From an uncultured Monoglobus sp. (GTDB lineage Bacteria > Bacillota > Clostridia > Monoglobales > Monoglobaceae): a stretch of 32,132 nucleotides of DNA. Of the stretch, positions 1-6,948 are shown piece after piece (the first letter of the stretch is position 1; every line of letters starts with the position of its first letter). The stretch is from contig CANPWW010000023.1 of the NCBI GenBank assembly GCA_947585115.1, positions 1 to 32,132 of the forward strand, given 5' to 3'. The position numbers and the translations under genes are program-made. The notes beneath the pieces are model-generated. The model was not told the origin of the DNA. It searched no databases and saw nothing but the letters and a program-made list of their open reading frames with translations.

Positions 1-2
1 CC

Positions 3-983
3 CCCGCGCCGACGCCTACTTCCACGCCAAAAATCACGCCCGAGCCATATGTGCAAAAGCCGATCGTCGTCGAGGCAGGAGAACTCGCGAGCGGCGGAAT
101 AACGCCTAACTCGGAAAAATATTCCTGGACGGGAGCCGAGACAAGCGAATACCGCGAAGCCTTCGGAGACCCGCTCGAGGAAAGATTCACCTCGAACTTT
201 ATCAATATGCAGAGCGCCAACAAAAGGATAGACTGGAACGTGTATATCCCCGCGAGCGGATGCTATAAGCTGCTGGTTCTCGGCAACGAGTACAGCGACA
301 GATATTATACCGCCGATATGGACGGTGTGGAAAACGCGGCTCCCCGGGAGATAAAGCCCGCCAAAATGGCGCTCAGGAGCGATGATCCGGGCAACAGCGA
401 GCATACCGCGTTGACGGTTACCGAATATTATTTTGAGAACGAGATACAGCCGGGAAATCACACCGTCGGCATAACCGCCCACAGCGACGGCAAGAGCAGA
501 AACATCTGCGCCGCGGCGCTTGTCAGATACGGCGGTACCGAGCCTCCAATCGTGGCGACACCCGAGCCGACCGAAACGCCGGAGCCGAGCGGCATGCCGA
601 ATCCTACAGACACGCCGAAGCCGACCGAAACGCCGGAGCCGAGCGGCATGCCGAATCCTACAGACACGCCGGAGCCAAGCGGTACACCGGAGCCCACGGA
701 CACGCCGCGTCCCGATGAGGGATATAAAATAGTATCGGCGGAGAGCGAGTCGGACGGCACAAATGTCACGGTTGTCGGCGGCTCAGAGAAAGCATCGCTT
801 ATCGCGGCGAAGTATGACGCGGCGGGAGTTTTAATTGATTTTAAGATTCTGGACATATCCGGGGCGGGAACATACAAGTATGACGGATTTGCGGTAAGCG
901 GAGACGAGAGCGCGAGATTCTTTATCTGGAAAACGCTCGGAACCATAAGCCCGCTGAGCGAGCCGTATGAAATTAAAAATTAA
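3..983 (+). CDS. Secreted carbohydrate-binding-type protein, C-terminal part (5' end outside window)
   Basis: The reading frame is open to the first base, so only the C-terminal part of a larger gene is present. GTG at 51 has no ribosome binding site and sits inside a Pro/Thr linker that continues from upstream, so it is not the true start. In order I see the end of one linker, a beta-rich module of about 150 residues opening with VVEAGELASGG and resembling CBM6/35-type carbohydrate-binding modules, a second Pro/Thr/Glu linker made of a near-exact 54-bp tandem repeat, and a final domain of about 85 residues (IAAKYDAAG, then FFIWKTL). That last domain recurs in the large protein at 6949-10674. 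The missing N-terminus probably carries a signal peptide and a catalytic domain such as a polysaccharide-degrading enzyme; this is inference. A clear terminator follows 10 bases after the stop. Confidence 0.8.
   Translation, partial: PAPTPTSTPKITPEPYVQKPIVVEAGELASGGITPNSEKYSWTGAETSEYREAFGDPLEERFTSNFINMQSANKRIDWNVYIPASGCYKLLVLGNEYSDRYYTADMDGVENAAPREIKPAKMALRSDDPGNSEHTALTVTEYYFENEIQPGNHTVGITAHSDGKSRNICAAALVRYGGTEPPIVATPEPTETPEPSGMPNPTDTPKPTETPEPSGMPNPTDTPEPSGTPEPTDTPRPDEGYKIVSAESESDGTNVTVVGGSEKASLIAAKYDAAGVLIDFKILDISGAGTYKYDGFAVSGDESARFFIWKTLGTISPLSEPYEIKN
567..674 (+). repeat. 54-bp tandem repeat encoding Pro/Thr linker
   Basis: Two consecutive 54-bp units (567-620 and 621-674) differ by one base in the last codon (aag versus gag). 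They encode PTETPEPSGMPNPTDTP followed by K or E. A third, diverged unit follows. The near-identity suggests recent duplication and a length-variable linker. Confidence 0.9.
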
Positions 984-992
984 TATTATACG

Positions 993-1015
993 AAAACCGC
1001 CTTCGGGCGGTTTTT
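993..1015 (+). terminator. Rho-independent terminator
   Basis: A 9-bp perfect stem (993-1001 with 1006-1014) closes on a TTCG tetraloop and its 3' arm runs into a T tract. It lies just after the stop at 983. Confidence 0.93.
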
Positions 1016-1078
1016 GGGTATATTTGCCCCGAGGTTTGACAATAATACCGTTAGATCCGTAACGCGAGGTGGAAATAT

Positions 1079-1369
1079 ATGGTATTAAAAGACAAACGGC
1101 GGGTGGTAATCATCAACGACATACGCTCCGACAAGATCGAGCAGGCGATCTTTATCCTGCGCGACAAAAACGAGGCCGAGCCGCGCGAGCCCGACAGCGC
1201 GCTGGTGATCGAGGCGCACAAAATAATCAACAGCTTTCTCTATCCCGGCACCTACCGCAGAAGGGCGAGGCACAAAAACATGCTGACAAAAGGGCTTATG
1301 TGGCTGCTGTCAGCCGCCGCGGTCGTTGTTTTTTCGGCGGTGTTCATCAAGGCGTCGGCGCCGTTTTAA
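1079..1369 (+). CDS. Small single-pass membrane protein, unknown function
   Basis: The gene encodes 96 residues. The ATG at 1079 is preceded by GAGGTGG at 1064-1070, which favours this frame over the overlapping one starting at 1069. The first 65 residues are charged and hydrophilic (VVIINDIRSDKIEQAIFILRDK). The last 25 form one hydrophobic helix (GLMWLLSAAAVVVFSAVFI) after a basic stretch RRRARHKN, so the soluble part is predicted to be cytoplasmic with a C-terminal anchor. I do not recognise the family. It stands between a terminator and the promoter of the next gene, so it is probably its own transcription unit. The conserved-looking N-terminus and good ribosome binding site support it as real. 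Confidence 0.72.
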   Translation: MVLKDKRRVVIINDIRSDKIEQAIFILRDKNEAEPREPDSALVIEAHKIINSFLYPGTYRRRARHKNMLTKGLMWLLSAAAVVVFSAVFIKASAPF

Positions 1370-1377
1370 CAAAACTC

Positions 1378-1406
1378 TTGTAATCGGCATTGATTTGTGA
1401 TATAAT
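1378..1406 (+). promoter_or_regulatory. Sigma-A-type promoter for the SLOG-family gene
   Basis: A -35 TTGTAA (1378-1383) is separated by 17 bp from a perfect -10 TATAAT (1401-1406). It overlaps the first codons of the longest open frame of the following gene, so translation must begin further downstream than the longest frame suggests. Confidence 0.72.
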
Positions 1407-1422
1407 TTCTGCGGTGATTTTT

Positions 1423-1908
1423 TTGAACGGCAACAATATAAGCGAGACATGCTGCTTTACCGGCCACAGAATAATTCAAAGCGGGGATATGACCGCGGTT
1501 CGGCGCAATCTGAGCCGCGTCATTTCCGCGCTTTTTGACGAGGGCTTCAGGCGGTTCATAACGGGCGGCGCCCTTGGCTTTGACACCGAGGCGGCGCTGG
1601 CGGTCCTGAAGGCTCGGGAGAACGCGCCCGAGATCAGCCTGACCGTGGCGGTGCCCTGCCGGGAACAGGACAGGCTCTGGAGCGATGAGCAGAAAAAGCT
1701 GTACCGTAAGATACTCGATGAGGCCGACGAGGTGGTATATGTCTCGGAGGAGTACAATCCGGGCTGCATGCACAAGCGCAACCGCTTTATGGTGGACGGC
1801 AGCGCGGCGGTGGTAGCGTATATAAACCAGCCGAAAGGCGGCACCGCCTACACCGTGTGCTACGCGATGGACGAGGGCCGCAGGATCATCAATATAATGG
1901 ATATTTAA
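1423..1908 (+). CDS. YpsA/SLOG-family (DUF1273-like) protein
   Basis: About 161 residues. The frame opens at TTG 1390, but a promoter -10 lies inside that stretch, so I place the start at TTG 1423, six bases after GGTGA; this choice is tentative. The core begins CCFTGHRI and continues with a Rossmann-like fold carrying GALGFDTEAAL and a late KGGTAYTVCYAMD, the pattern of YpsA-type members of the SLOG superfamily, which bind nucleotides or related ligands. The length fits a stand-alone domain. In Bacillus, YpsA has been linked to cell division and oxidative stress, and SLOG domains also occur in NAD- or nucleotide-sensing defence proteins. Which role applies here cannot be seen. Neighbours downstream are a DNA alkylation repair gene and a MATE pump on the same strand. 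Confidence 0.75.
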   Translation: MNGNNISETCCFTGHRIIQSGDMTAVRRNLSRVISALFDEGFRRFITGGALGFDTEAALAVLKARENAPEISLTVAVPCREQDRLWSDEQKKLYRKILDEADEVVYVSEEYNPGCMHKRNRFMVDGSAAVVAYINQPKGGTAYTVCYAMDEGRRIINIMDI

Positions 1909-1934
1909 TCAGTGCTTACAAAAGGAGCGGAAAT

Positions 1935-2660
1935 ATGGATCTGAAAAATATAAATTGGAACAAAGACGGATATAACAAATATTTGGAATATTTAAAATCA
2001 TTGGGCGACGGAGGATATAAAAAATTTACCGACGGACTGAATCCGGGCGCCGAGTGCGGGTCTCTGGGCGTGCGCCTGCCCGAGCTGCGCCGCATTGCAA
2101 AGGAGATCGCCAAGGGAGACGGCCGCGGCTTTCTGGATCATGTTACATACGAGCGCGGCGGCGGGATGAGCCGCGAGGAAATAATAGTCATGGGTCTGGT
2201 GACCGGCGCGCTCAAGCTGCCCTTCGGCGAGCTTTGCCAGAGAGTGCGGTATTTTGCGGCGCGCGTAAAAAGCTGGGACAGCTGCGACACGGCGGTGAAC
2301 TCGTTTAAAGAGATCAAAAACTATATCGAGGAATATAAAATAGAGATATTCGGATTTTTAAACAGCGGGAACAAATGGGAGCAGAGGGTCGGCATAATAA
2401 TCCTGCTCGACTTTTATCTGAGCAACGAGCAAAACGCCGCCTACGCGTTAAATTGCGTGAACGGCGTAAAGAACGACGAATATTATGTTAATATGGCGCA
2501 GGCGTGGCTTATCGCCGAGGCCTTTGTCAAGCACCGCGATCTGACGAAAAGCTTTCTTGAAAACGAATTCGCGCTCGGTGAAAAGGTGCGCAAAATGGCG
2601 GCGCAGAAAATACGCGACTCCCGCCGCGTCTCCGACGAGGACAAAAAATTATTTTCGTAA
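1935..2660 (+). CDS. DNA alkylation repair protein, AlkD family
   Basis: 241 residues from ATG 1935, which has the ribosome binding site AAAGGAG eight bases upstream; the frame extends further upstream but overlaps the preceding gene. AlkD-type proteins are HEAT-like-repeat DNA glycosylases that remove positively charged alkylated bases such as 3- and 7-methylpurines. Recognisable family features are LGVRLPELRRIAKEIAKG near residue 45, the helix pair around VKSWDSCDTAVNSF, the WEQRVGIIILLDFYL segment and the late YYVNMAQAWLIAEAFVK. Length matches the family (about 220-240). It starts 26 bases after the SLOG-family gene and is followed 27 bases later by the MATE gene, so the three may share a transcript. 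Confidence 0.88.
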   Translation: MDLKNINWNKDGYNKYLEYLKSLGDGGYKKFTDGLNPGAECGSLGVRLPELRRIAKEIAKGDGRGFLDHVTYERGGGMSREEIIVMGLVTGALKLPFGELCQRVRYFAARVKSWDSCDTAVNSFKEIKNYIEEYKIEIFGFLNSGNKWEQRVGIIILLDFYLSNEQNAAYALNCVNGVKNDEYYVNMAQAWLIAEAFVKHRDLTKSFLENEFALGEKVRKMAAQKIRDSRRVSDEDKKLFS

Positions 2661-2687
2661 CATCAGCGAAAAGAGAGACTTACATAG

Positions 2688-4058
2688 ATGGAGAATACCG
2701 AAAAAACCGAATTGTTTGAACATATGCCCATACCGAGAGCGGTGATGAAGCTGGCGGTGCCGACCGTTATCAGCTCTCTTGTTATGGTGCTTTATAATCT
2801 GGCCGACACGTATTTTGTGGGTATGCTCAATGACCCTATCGAAAACGCGGCCGTTACTCTGGCGGCCCCGGTGCTGCTGGCGTTTAACGCGGTCAACAAC
2901 CTGTTCGGCGTGGGCGCGTCCAGCATGATGAGCCGCGCGCTTGGAAAAAAGGATTTTGAGACGGTCTATCGCAGCTCGGCGCTGGGCTTTTTCTGCGCGC
3001 TGTTTTCCGCCGCGCTGTTCTCGCTGTGCTGCGCCGCTTTCAAAACTCCGCTGCTTAGCCTTCTCGGCGCCGACAGCGGAACGGCCGCGTCGACCGCCGC
3101 TTATATGAAATGGACCGTGTCGCTCGGCGCGGTGCCCTCGATCTTAAACGTGGTGCTGGCGTACCTTGTGCGCAGCGAGGGCTCGTCGCTCCACGCGAGC
3201 ATAGGCACCATGAGCGGCTGCCTTCTTAACATAATACTCGACCCTATTTTTATTTTGCCGGGCGGCCTCGGCATGGGCGCCGCCGGAGCGGGCTGCGCCA
3301 CGTTTATTTCAAACTGCGTCGCCTGCGGATATTTCTTTGTCCTGCTGTTTGTGACGCGCGAAAAAACCTACGTTTGCATAAGCCCCAAAAAGCTTAAATT
3401 CGATAAGAAGATAATAAAGGGCATCTGCGCGGTGGGCATCCCGGCCTCGATACAGAATCTGCTTAACGTGACAGGAATGACGGTGCTCAATAATTTCACG
3501 TCGGGCTTCGGCTCAGACGCGGTGGCCGCGATGGGTATAGCCCAAAAGGTCAACATGGTGCCGATGCAGATAGCGCTGGGATTCTCTCAGGGAATCATGC
3601 CCCTCGTCGGCTATAACTACGCCTCGGGCGACACGGGCCGAATGAAAAAGTCGATACTGTTCGCCGGCAGGATCATAGTGTTGTTTATGGCGGCCGTGGC
3701 GCTGATCTACTATATCGCCGCGGGCGGTATCTCGGAGCTGTTTATCAAGAATCCGGGCGTCGTGGCCTACAGCGCCGAGTTCCTGCGCGGGCTGTGCCTT
3801 TCGATGCCGTTTTTGTGCATGGATTTTCTGGGCGTCGGCGTGTTCCAGTCCTGCGGTCTGGGAGGCCGCGCGCTGCTGTTCGCGATACTGCGCAAGATTG
3901 TGCTTGAGATACCCGCGCTGTTCGCGCTGAACGCGCTGTTCCCGCTCTACGGTCTGGCCTACGCCCAGCCGCTGGCGGAATTCGTTCTGGCAATAGCCGC
4001 GGTAATTGTGCTCTGCCGCCTGATAAAAGGCCTCGAAAAAACCGCCGCGCGGCAATAA
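2688..4058 (+). CDS. MATE family multidrug/toxin efflux transporter
   Basis: 456 residues, typical MATE length, with about twelve hydrophobic segments arranged as two homologous halves. Family signatures include the N-terminal MPIPRAVMKLAVPTVISSLVMVLYNLADTYFVG split over the first two helices, GVGASSMMSRALGKKD, and in the second half MGIAQKVNMVPMQIALGFSQG and the G-YNYASG motif. MATE proteins export cationic drugs and metabolites using a sodium or proton gradient. The start at ATG 2688 follows an AGAGAG purine tract. Context (DNA repair gene just upstream) does not identify the substrate. Confidence 0.93.
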   Translation: MENTEKTELFEHMPIPRAVMKLAVPTVISSLVMVLYNLADTYFVGMLNDPIENAAVTLAAPVLLAFNAVNNLFGVGASSMMSRALGKKDFETVYRSSALGFFCALFSAALFSLCCAAFKTPLLSLLGADSGTAASTAAYMKWTVSLGAVPSILNVVLAYLVRSEGSSLHASIGTMSGCLLNIILDPIFILPGGLGMGAAGAGCATFISNCVACGYFFVLLFVTREKTYVCISPKKLKFDKKIIKGICAVGIPASIQNLLNVTGMTVLNNFTSGFGSDAVAAMGIAQKVNMVPMQIALGFSQGIMPLVGYNYASGDTGRMKKSILFAGRIIVLFMAAVALIYYIAAGGISELFIKNPGVVAYSAEFLRGLCLSMPFLCMDFLGVGVFQSCGLGGRALLFAILRKIVLEIPALFALNALFPLYGLAYAQPLAEFVLAIAAVIVLCRLIKGLEKTAARQ

Positions 4059-4111
4059 ATTAATCACGATTGAAAAACTTTTAAAATTATAGTGCATTAT
4101 TCGGATCGGTA

Positions 4112-4120
4112 TGATATAAT
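4112..4120 (+). promoter_or_regulatory. Extended -10 promoter for the TAXI-GltS unit
   Basis: TGATATAAT is a perfect extended -10. The expected -35 position (4092-4097, GTGCAT) is weak. Initiation here would give a leader of about 40 bases before the TTG start at 4165. Confidence 0.6.
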
Positions 4121-4164
4121 TTTTATATTGATTATTAATATGTTTCAAAAAGGGGGAGTTTCAT

Positions 4165-5109
4165 TTGAGGAGGAAAATACTGTCCGCTCTGCTGTGCGCG
4201 TTGGCGGCCGCGGTGCTTTTCTCGGGCTGCGGCACAGGCCGCGTGAGGTTCGGGACCTCGGGCTCGGGTGGCGCCTACGGCGAGATAGCGAACGCGATAG
4301 TCGAAAACTCGGAAGGCCTGCGCTTTAACATACGCGAAACGGCGGGCTCGGCGGCGAATGTGCGTCTGCTGTCCGAGGGGTATTTGGATCTCGCCATAGC
4401 TCAGGCGGATGTCGTCAGCGACGCCTACTGCGGCACGGGCACCTTTGCCGGAAGCAAGAGCTACCAAGGCTACGCCGCGGTTGCCGGGCTTTACACCGAG
4501 GCCTGCCAGATAATCACAAGCGCGGATTCGGACATAAAAGAGATCGACGATCTGGAGGGCAAGACCGTCAGCATTGGCGAGGCGGAATCCGGAACCGAGC
4601 AGAACGCGGTGCAGATACTCGGCGCGTACGGGCTCAACAAGAGCTTTTTGAGTGAGGTCAATCTGAATTACGAGGACGCGTCGGAGCAGCTCAAATCGGG
4701 GAAGATCGACGCGTTTTTCTGCACGCTTGCGCCCAATTCGCCGTTTCTTTGGGAGCTTGCCGAGGAGTACGACATACGACTGCTGAGCCTTTCCGAAAAT
4801 GCGGCGAGGCGGCTTGTTGACGCGTACGGTTTTTACACCGACTACACGATACCAAAGGGGACCTATCCGAACCAGACCGAGGACGTGCGCACGGTCGGAG
4901 TTAAGGCGCTGCTGCTTGCGAGCGAGAAAGCCGACCCCGGGACCGTCAGAGCCGTCGCCGAGTCGCTTTTTGAAAACAGCGAGGCGATAAACTCGGCGAC
5001 CTCGGCGGAGCTGGATCTTGATCCCGAGTCGGCCGCGGCCGGGGCGCCGATTCCGTTTCACCAAGGCGCCGCGGAATACTACAGGTCGCGCGGCATAGCG
5101 GCGGAATAG
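4165..5109 (+). CDS. TAXI family solute-binding lipoprotein
   Basis: 314 residues from TTG 4165, with the strong site GGGGGAG seven bases upstream. The N-terminus is a lipoprotein signal (RRKILSALLCALAAAVLFSGC, split as a basic head and hydrophobic core) with the acceptor cysteine near residue 22. The mature part begins with FGTSGSGGAYGEIANAI, and DLAIAQADVVSDAYCGTG follows; both are typical of TAXI proteins, the extracytoplasmic binding proteins of one branch of TRAP transporters. No TRAP membrane subunit follows. Instead a GltS-type symporter starts nine bases after this stop. The protein may therefore deliver glutamate or a related acid to that symporter or act as its sensor; this is inference from gene order. 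Confidence 0.87.
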   Translation: MRRKILSALLCALAAAVLFSGCGTGRVRFGTSGSGGAYGEIANAIVENSEGLRFNIRETAGSAANVRLLSEGYLDLAIAQADVVSDAYCGTGTFAGSKSYQGYAAVAGLYTEACQIITSADSDIKEIDDLEGKTVSIGEAESGTEQNAVQILGAYGLNKSFLSEVNLNYEDASEQLKSGKIDAFFCTLAPNSPFLWELAEEYDIRLLSLSENAARRLVDAYGFYTDYTIPKGTYPNQTEDVRTVGVKALLLASEKADPGTVRAVAESLFENSEAINSATSAELDLDPESAAAGAPIPFHQGAAEYYRSRGIAAE

Positions 5110-5118
5110 GAGGGGACC

Positions 5119-6306
5119 ATGGTTTTAAATTTAAATATGTACCAGACGCTCGCTGTGGCCGTCGTGGTTCTGATAATAGGAAAATTCCTCAAGAGCAAAA
5201 TATCGTTTCTTGAAAAATTCTGTATCCCGTCTCCTGTCGTGGGCGGACTGCTGTTCGCGATACTCAGCCTGATATGCTACGAAACCGGCATAGCGGAGCT
5301 GAATTTCGACGACACTCTGCGCGAGGTCTGCATGGTGTTCTTTTTCACATCGGTGGGATTTCAGGCGAATCTCAAGGTGCTGAAAAGCGGAGGCAAGGCG
5401 ATGATAGTGTTCCTGGCGCTCATAATAGTTCTGATTATCACCCAGAACCTGATCGCGGTCGGACTTTCGGGCGTTGTCGGAGTGACGCCGCTTGTGGGCA
5501 TGTGCACGGGCTCGATCCCTATGATTGGCGGACACGGCACAGCGGGCGCCTTCGGCCCGATCCTTGAGGATTTCGGCATCGAGGGAGCCACGACCCTCTG
5601 CACCGCTGCGGCCACCTTCGGACTGGTCGCGGGCTCGGTGATCGGCGGTCCTGTCGGAAACCGCCTGATAAAGAAAAAGAACCTGCTCGGGACCGTCAAG
5701 GATACGGACGACAGCTATCTTGTGGAGGAAGAGGAAAAGCATGTGCGGAGCTACTCAATGTACCCATCAGCGGTCAATCAGCTGATAATCGCCATAGGAG
5801 CGGGCACGCTCGTTTCCTATCTGCTGTCGCTCACGGGAATGACGTTCCCGATCTACATAGGCGCGATGATAGTCGCGGCGATAATACGCAACATAAGCGA
5901 GTATAGCGGAAAATTCACGGTGCACATGGGCGAGATCAACGATATCGGCGGCATATGCCTCTCGCTGTTTTTGGGCATAGCGATGATAACGCTGAAGCTC
6001 TGGCAGCTCGCGGCGCTGGCGCTGCCTCTAATGGCGCTGCTGGCGGGCCAGCTGATCTGGATGATAGTTTTCGCCTACTTCATCGTGTTCATAGTCATGG
6101 GCAGAGACTACGACGCGGCTGTGCTCTCGTCGGGCGTGTGCGGCTTCGGCATGGGAGCGACGCCCAACGCGATGGCGAACATGCAGGCTATATGCGACAA
6201 GTATGCCCCGTCGGTCAAGGCGTATATCCTGGTGCCTATCGTGGGCAGTCTGTTCGCCGATTTTCTGAACAGCCTGACTATAACGTTCTTTATCAACTTC
6301 TTGTAA
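5119..6306 (+). CDS. gltS: Sodium/glutamate symporter, GltS (ESS) family
   Basis: 395 residues, normal for GltS. It begins at ATG 5119 with AGGAGGGG overlapping the end of the TAXI gene, indicating coupled translation. Hydrophobic helices form two halves. Diagnostic stretches are the early KFCIPSPVVGGLL, the glycine-rich re-entrant loop GSIPMIGGHGTAGAFGP near residue 133, and the corresponding CGFGMGATPNAMANM in the second half near residue 345. GltS couples sodium entry to glutamate uptake through the cytoplasmic membrane. Glutamate as substrate rests on family knowledge; the unusual TAXI partner could alter specificity or direction. Confidence 0.9.
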   Translation: MVLNLNMYQTLAVAVVVLIIGKFLKSKISFLEKFCIPSPVVGGLLFAILSLICYETGIAELNFDDTLREVCMVFFFTSVGFQANLKVLKSGGKAMIVFLALIIVLIITQNLIAVGLSGVVGVTPLVGMCTGSIPMIGGHGTAGAFGPILEDFGIEGATTLCTAAATFGLVAGSVIGGPVGNRLIKKKNLLGTVKDTDDSYLVEEEEKHVRSYSMYPSAVNQLIIAIGAGTLVSYLLSLTGMTFPIYIGAMIVAAIIRNISEYSGKFTVHMGEINDIGGICLSLFLGIAMITLKLWQLAALALPLMALLAGQLIWMIVFAYFIVFIVMGRDYDAAVLSSGVCGFGMGATPNAMANMQAICDKYAPSVKAYILVPIVGSLFADFLNSLTITFFINFL

Positions 6307-6324
6307 AAGCGGAGGTGCTGACTT

Positions 6325-6513
6325 ATGAAAAATAGAAAATATAAAGTGAAATTTGAGAATCTGGCGCTGCCCGAGATATTCACCAAAAAACACAAGCAGC
6401 CCAAAGACGACGAGCGCAGCAAACTTAAAATAGCCTTTGAGCATCTGGCGCTGCCCGAGGTGCATATCAAAAAAATAAAATACGCCTCCAAAACCAAAAG
6501 CGGCAAAAAATGA
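6325..6513 (+). CDS. Small basic protein with two LALPE repeats, unknown
   Basis: 62 residues, very rich in lysine. ATG 6325 lies eight bases after GGAGGTG and 18 bases after the gltS stop, so it is the last gene of the TAXI-GltS unit. Two internal repeats are visible: KFENLALPEIFTKK near residues 9-22 and AFEHLALPEVHIKK near residues 37-50, joined by a charged linker KQPKDDERSK. There is no signal peptide or membrane helix, so it is probably cytosolic. It could be an accessory peptide binding the symporter or a nucleic-acid-binding peptide. I do not recognise a family. The good ribosome binding site and the protein-level repeat argue that it is translated. Confidence 0.7.
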   Translation: MKNRKYKVKFENLALPEIFTKKHKQPKDDERSKLKIAFEHLALPEVHIKKIKYASKTKSGKK

Positions 6514-6578
6514 GAATTTAATAATAAAGGACGGCAATCGGGCAGCCGTTAATAAAACGGTAAAGTTTTGATTTTCGG

Positions 6579-6610
6579 CAACGGCATAGTTTCGGCTATG
6601 CCGTTGTTTC
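6579..6610 (+). terminator. Stem-loop, probable terminator of the TAXI-gltS operon
   Basis: A perfect 11-bp stem (6579-6589 with 6596-6606) with a six-base loop is followed by TTTCGCATTTTT. The T tract is interrupted, so it may be a moderate terminator. Confidence 0.65.
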
Positions 6611-6742
6611 GCATTTTTGGAATAATGATAGCGTGAGATAACCTTAAAAGATTTCAAGTGGATAAAATCTAAAACTGCACAAAATATATTGTAAAAATCG
6701 GGAAGTCTCTTCCAAACCCTAATATTGTTTTTGAAAATTTCA

Positions 6743-6771
6743 TTGACCTTTTTGGTAGAATGTGATAAAAT
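6743..6771 (+). promoter_or_regulatory. Promoter of the large BspA-like gene
   Basis: TTGACC (6743-6748), 17 bp, then an extended -10 TGATAAAAT ending at 6771. It predicts a 5' leader of about 170 bases before the ATG at 6949. Confidence 0.75.
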
Positions 6772-6782
6772 GTATATATTGC

Positions 6783-6861
6783 AAAGTTAAAAATTCTTTC
6801 AACAGTTTATGTTGTTAAAAATGCGAGATTTACATTTATATCTGTTGTAAGAATTAACTTT
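6783..6861 (+). other. Long imperfect stem in the 5' leader of the BspA-like gene
   Basis: The arm at 6783-6805 is complementary to 6842-6861 (about 20 pairs with short bulges) within the untranslated leader. I could not match it to a known riboswitch family. It may control stability or translation of this long mRNA. The rest of 6514-6948, apart from this stem, the terminator and the promoter, shows no gene. Confidence 0.45.
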
Positions 6862-6948
6862 ATCGCAAAAGTAGTCATGGCTGCGCTTTTATTATTTGCT
6901 TGGTCGTTACTCCAAACCGCGCAATTTTTATAGGGAGGTAAAAATATT

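Noticed and set aside
458-946. Long antisense frame opposite the Pro/Thr linker (162 residues)
   Set aside because: It is the mirror of a GC-rich repetitive linker, has no ribosome binding site and reads as Gly/Val/Ser repeats.
1036-1064. TTGACA as a -35 for the small membrane protein gene
   Set aside because: The hexamer is perfect but no acceptable -10 lies 16-18 bp downstream.
1069-1383. Frame of 104 codons overlapping the small membrane protein
   Set aside because: The frame at 1079 has properly spaced GAGGTGG and a sensible membrane helix; this one reads as an Arg/Gln-rich shadow.
6783-6948. Leader as a cyclic-di-GMP or other known riboswitch
   Set aside because: I looked for the conserved GEMM-type core and found no match; only a long stem is evident.
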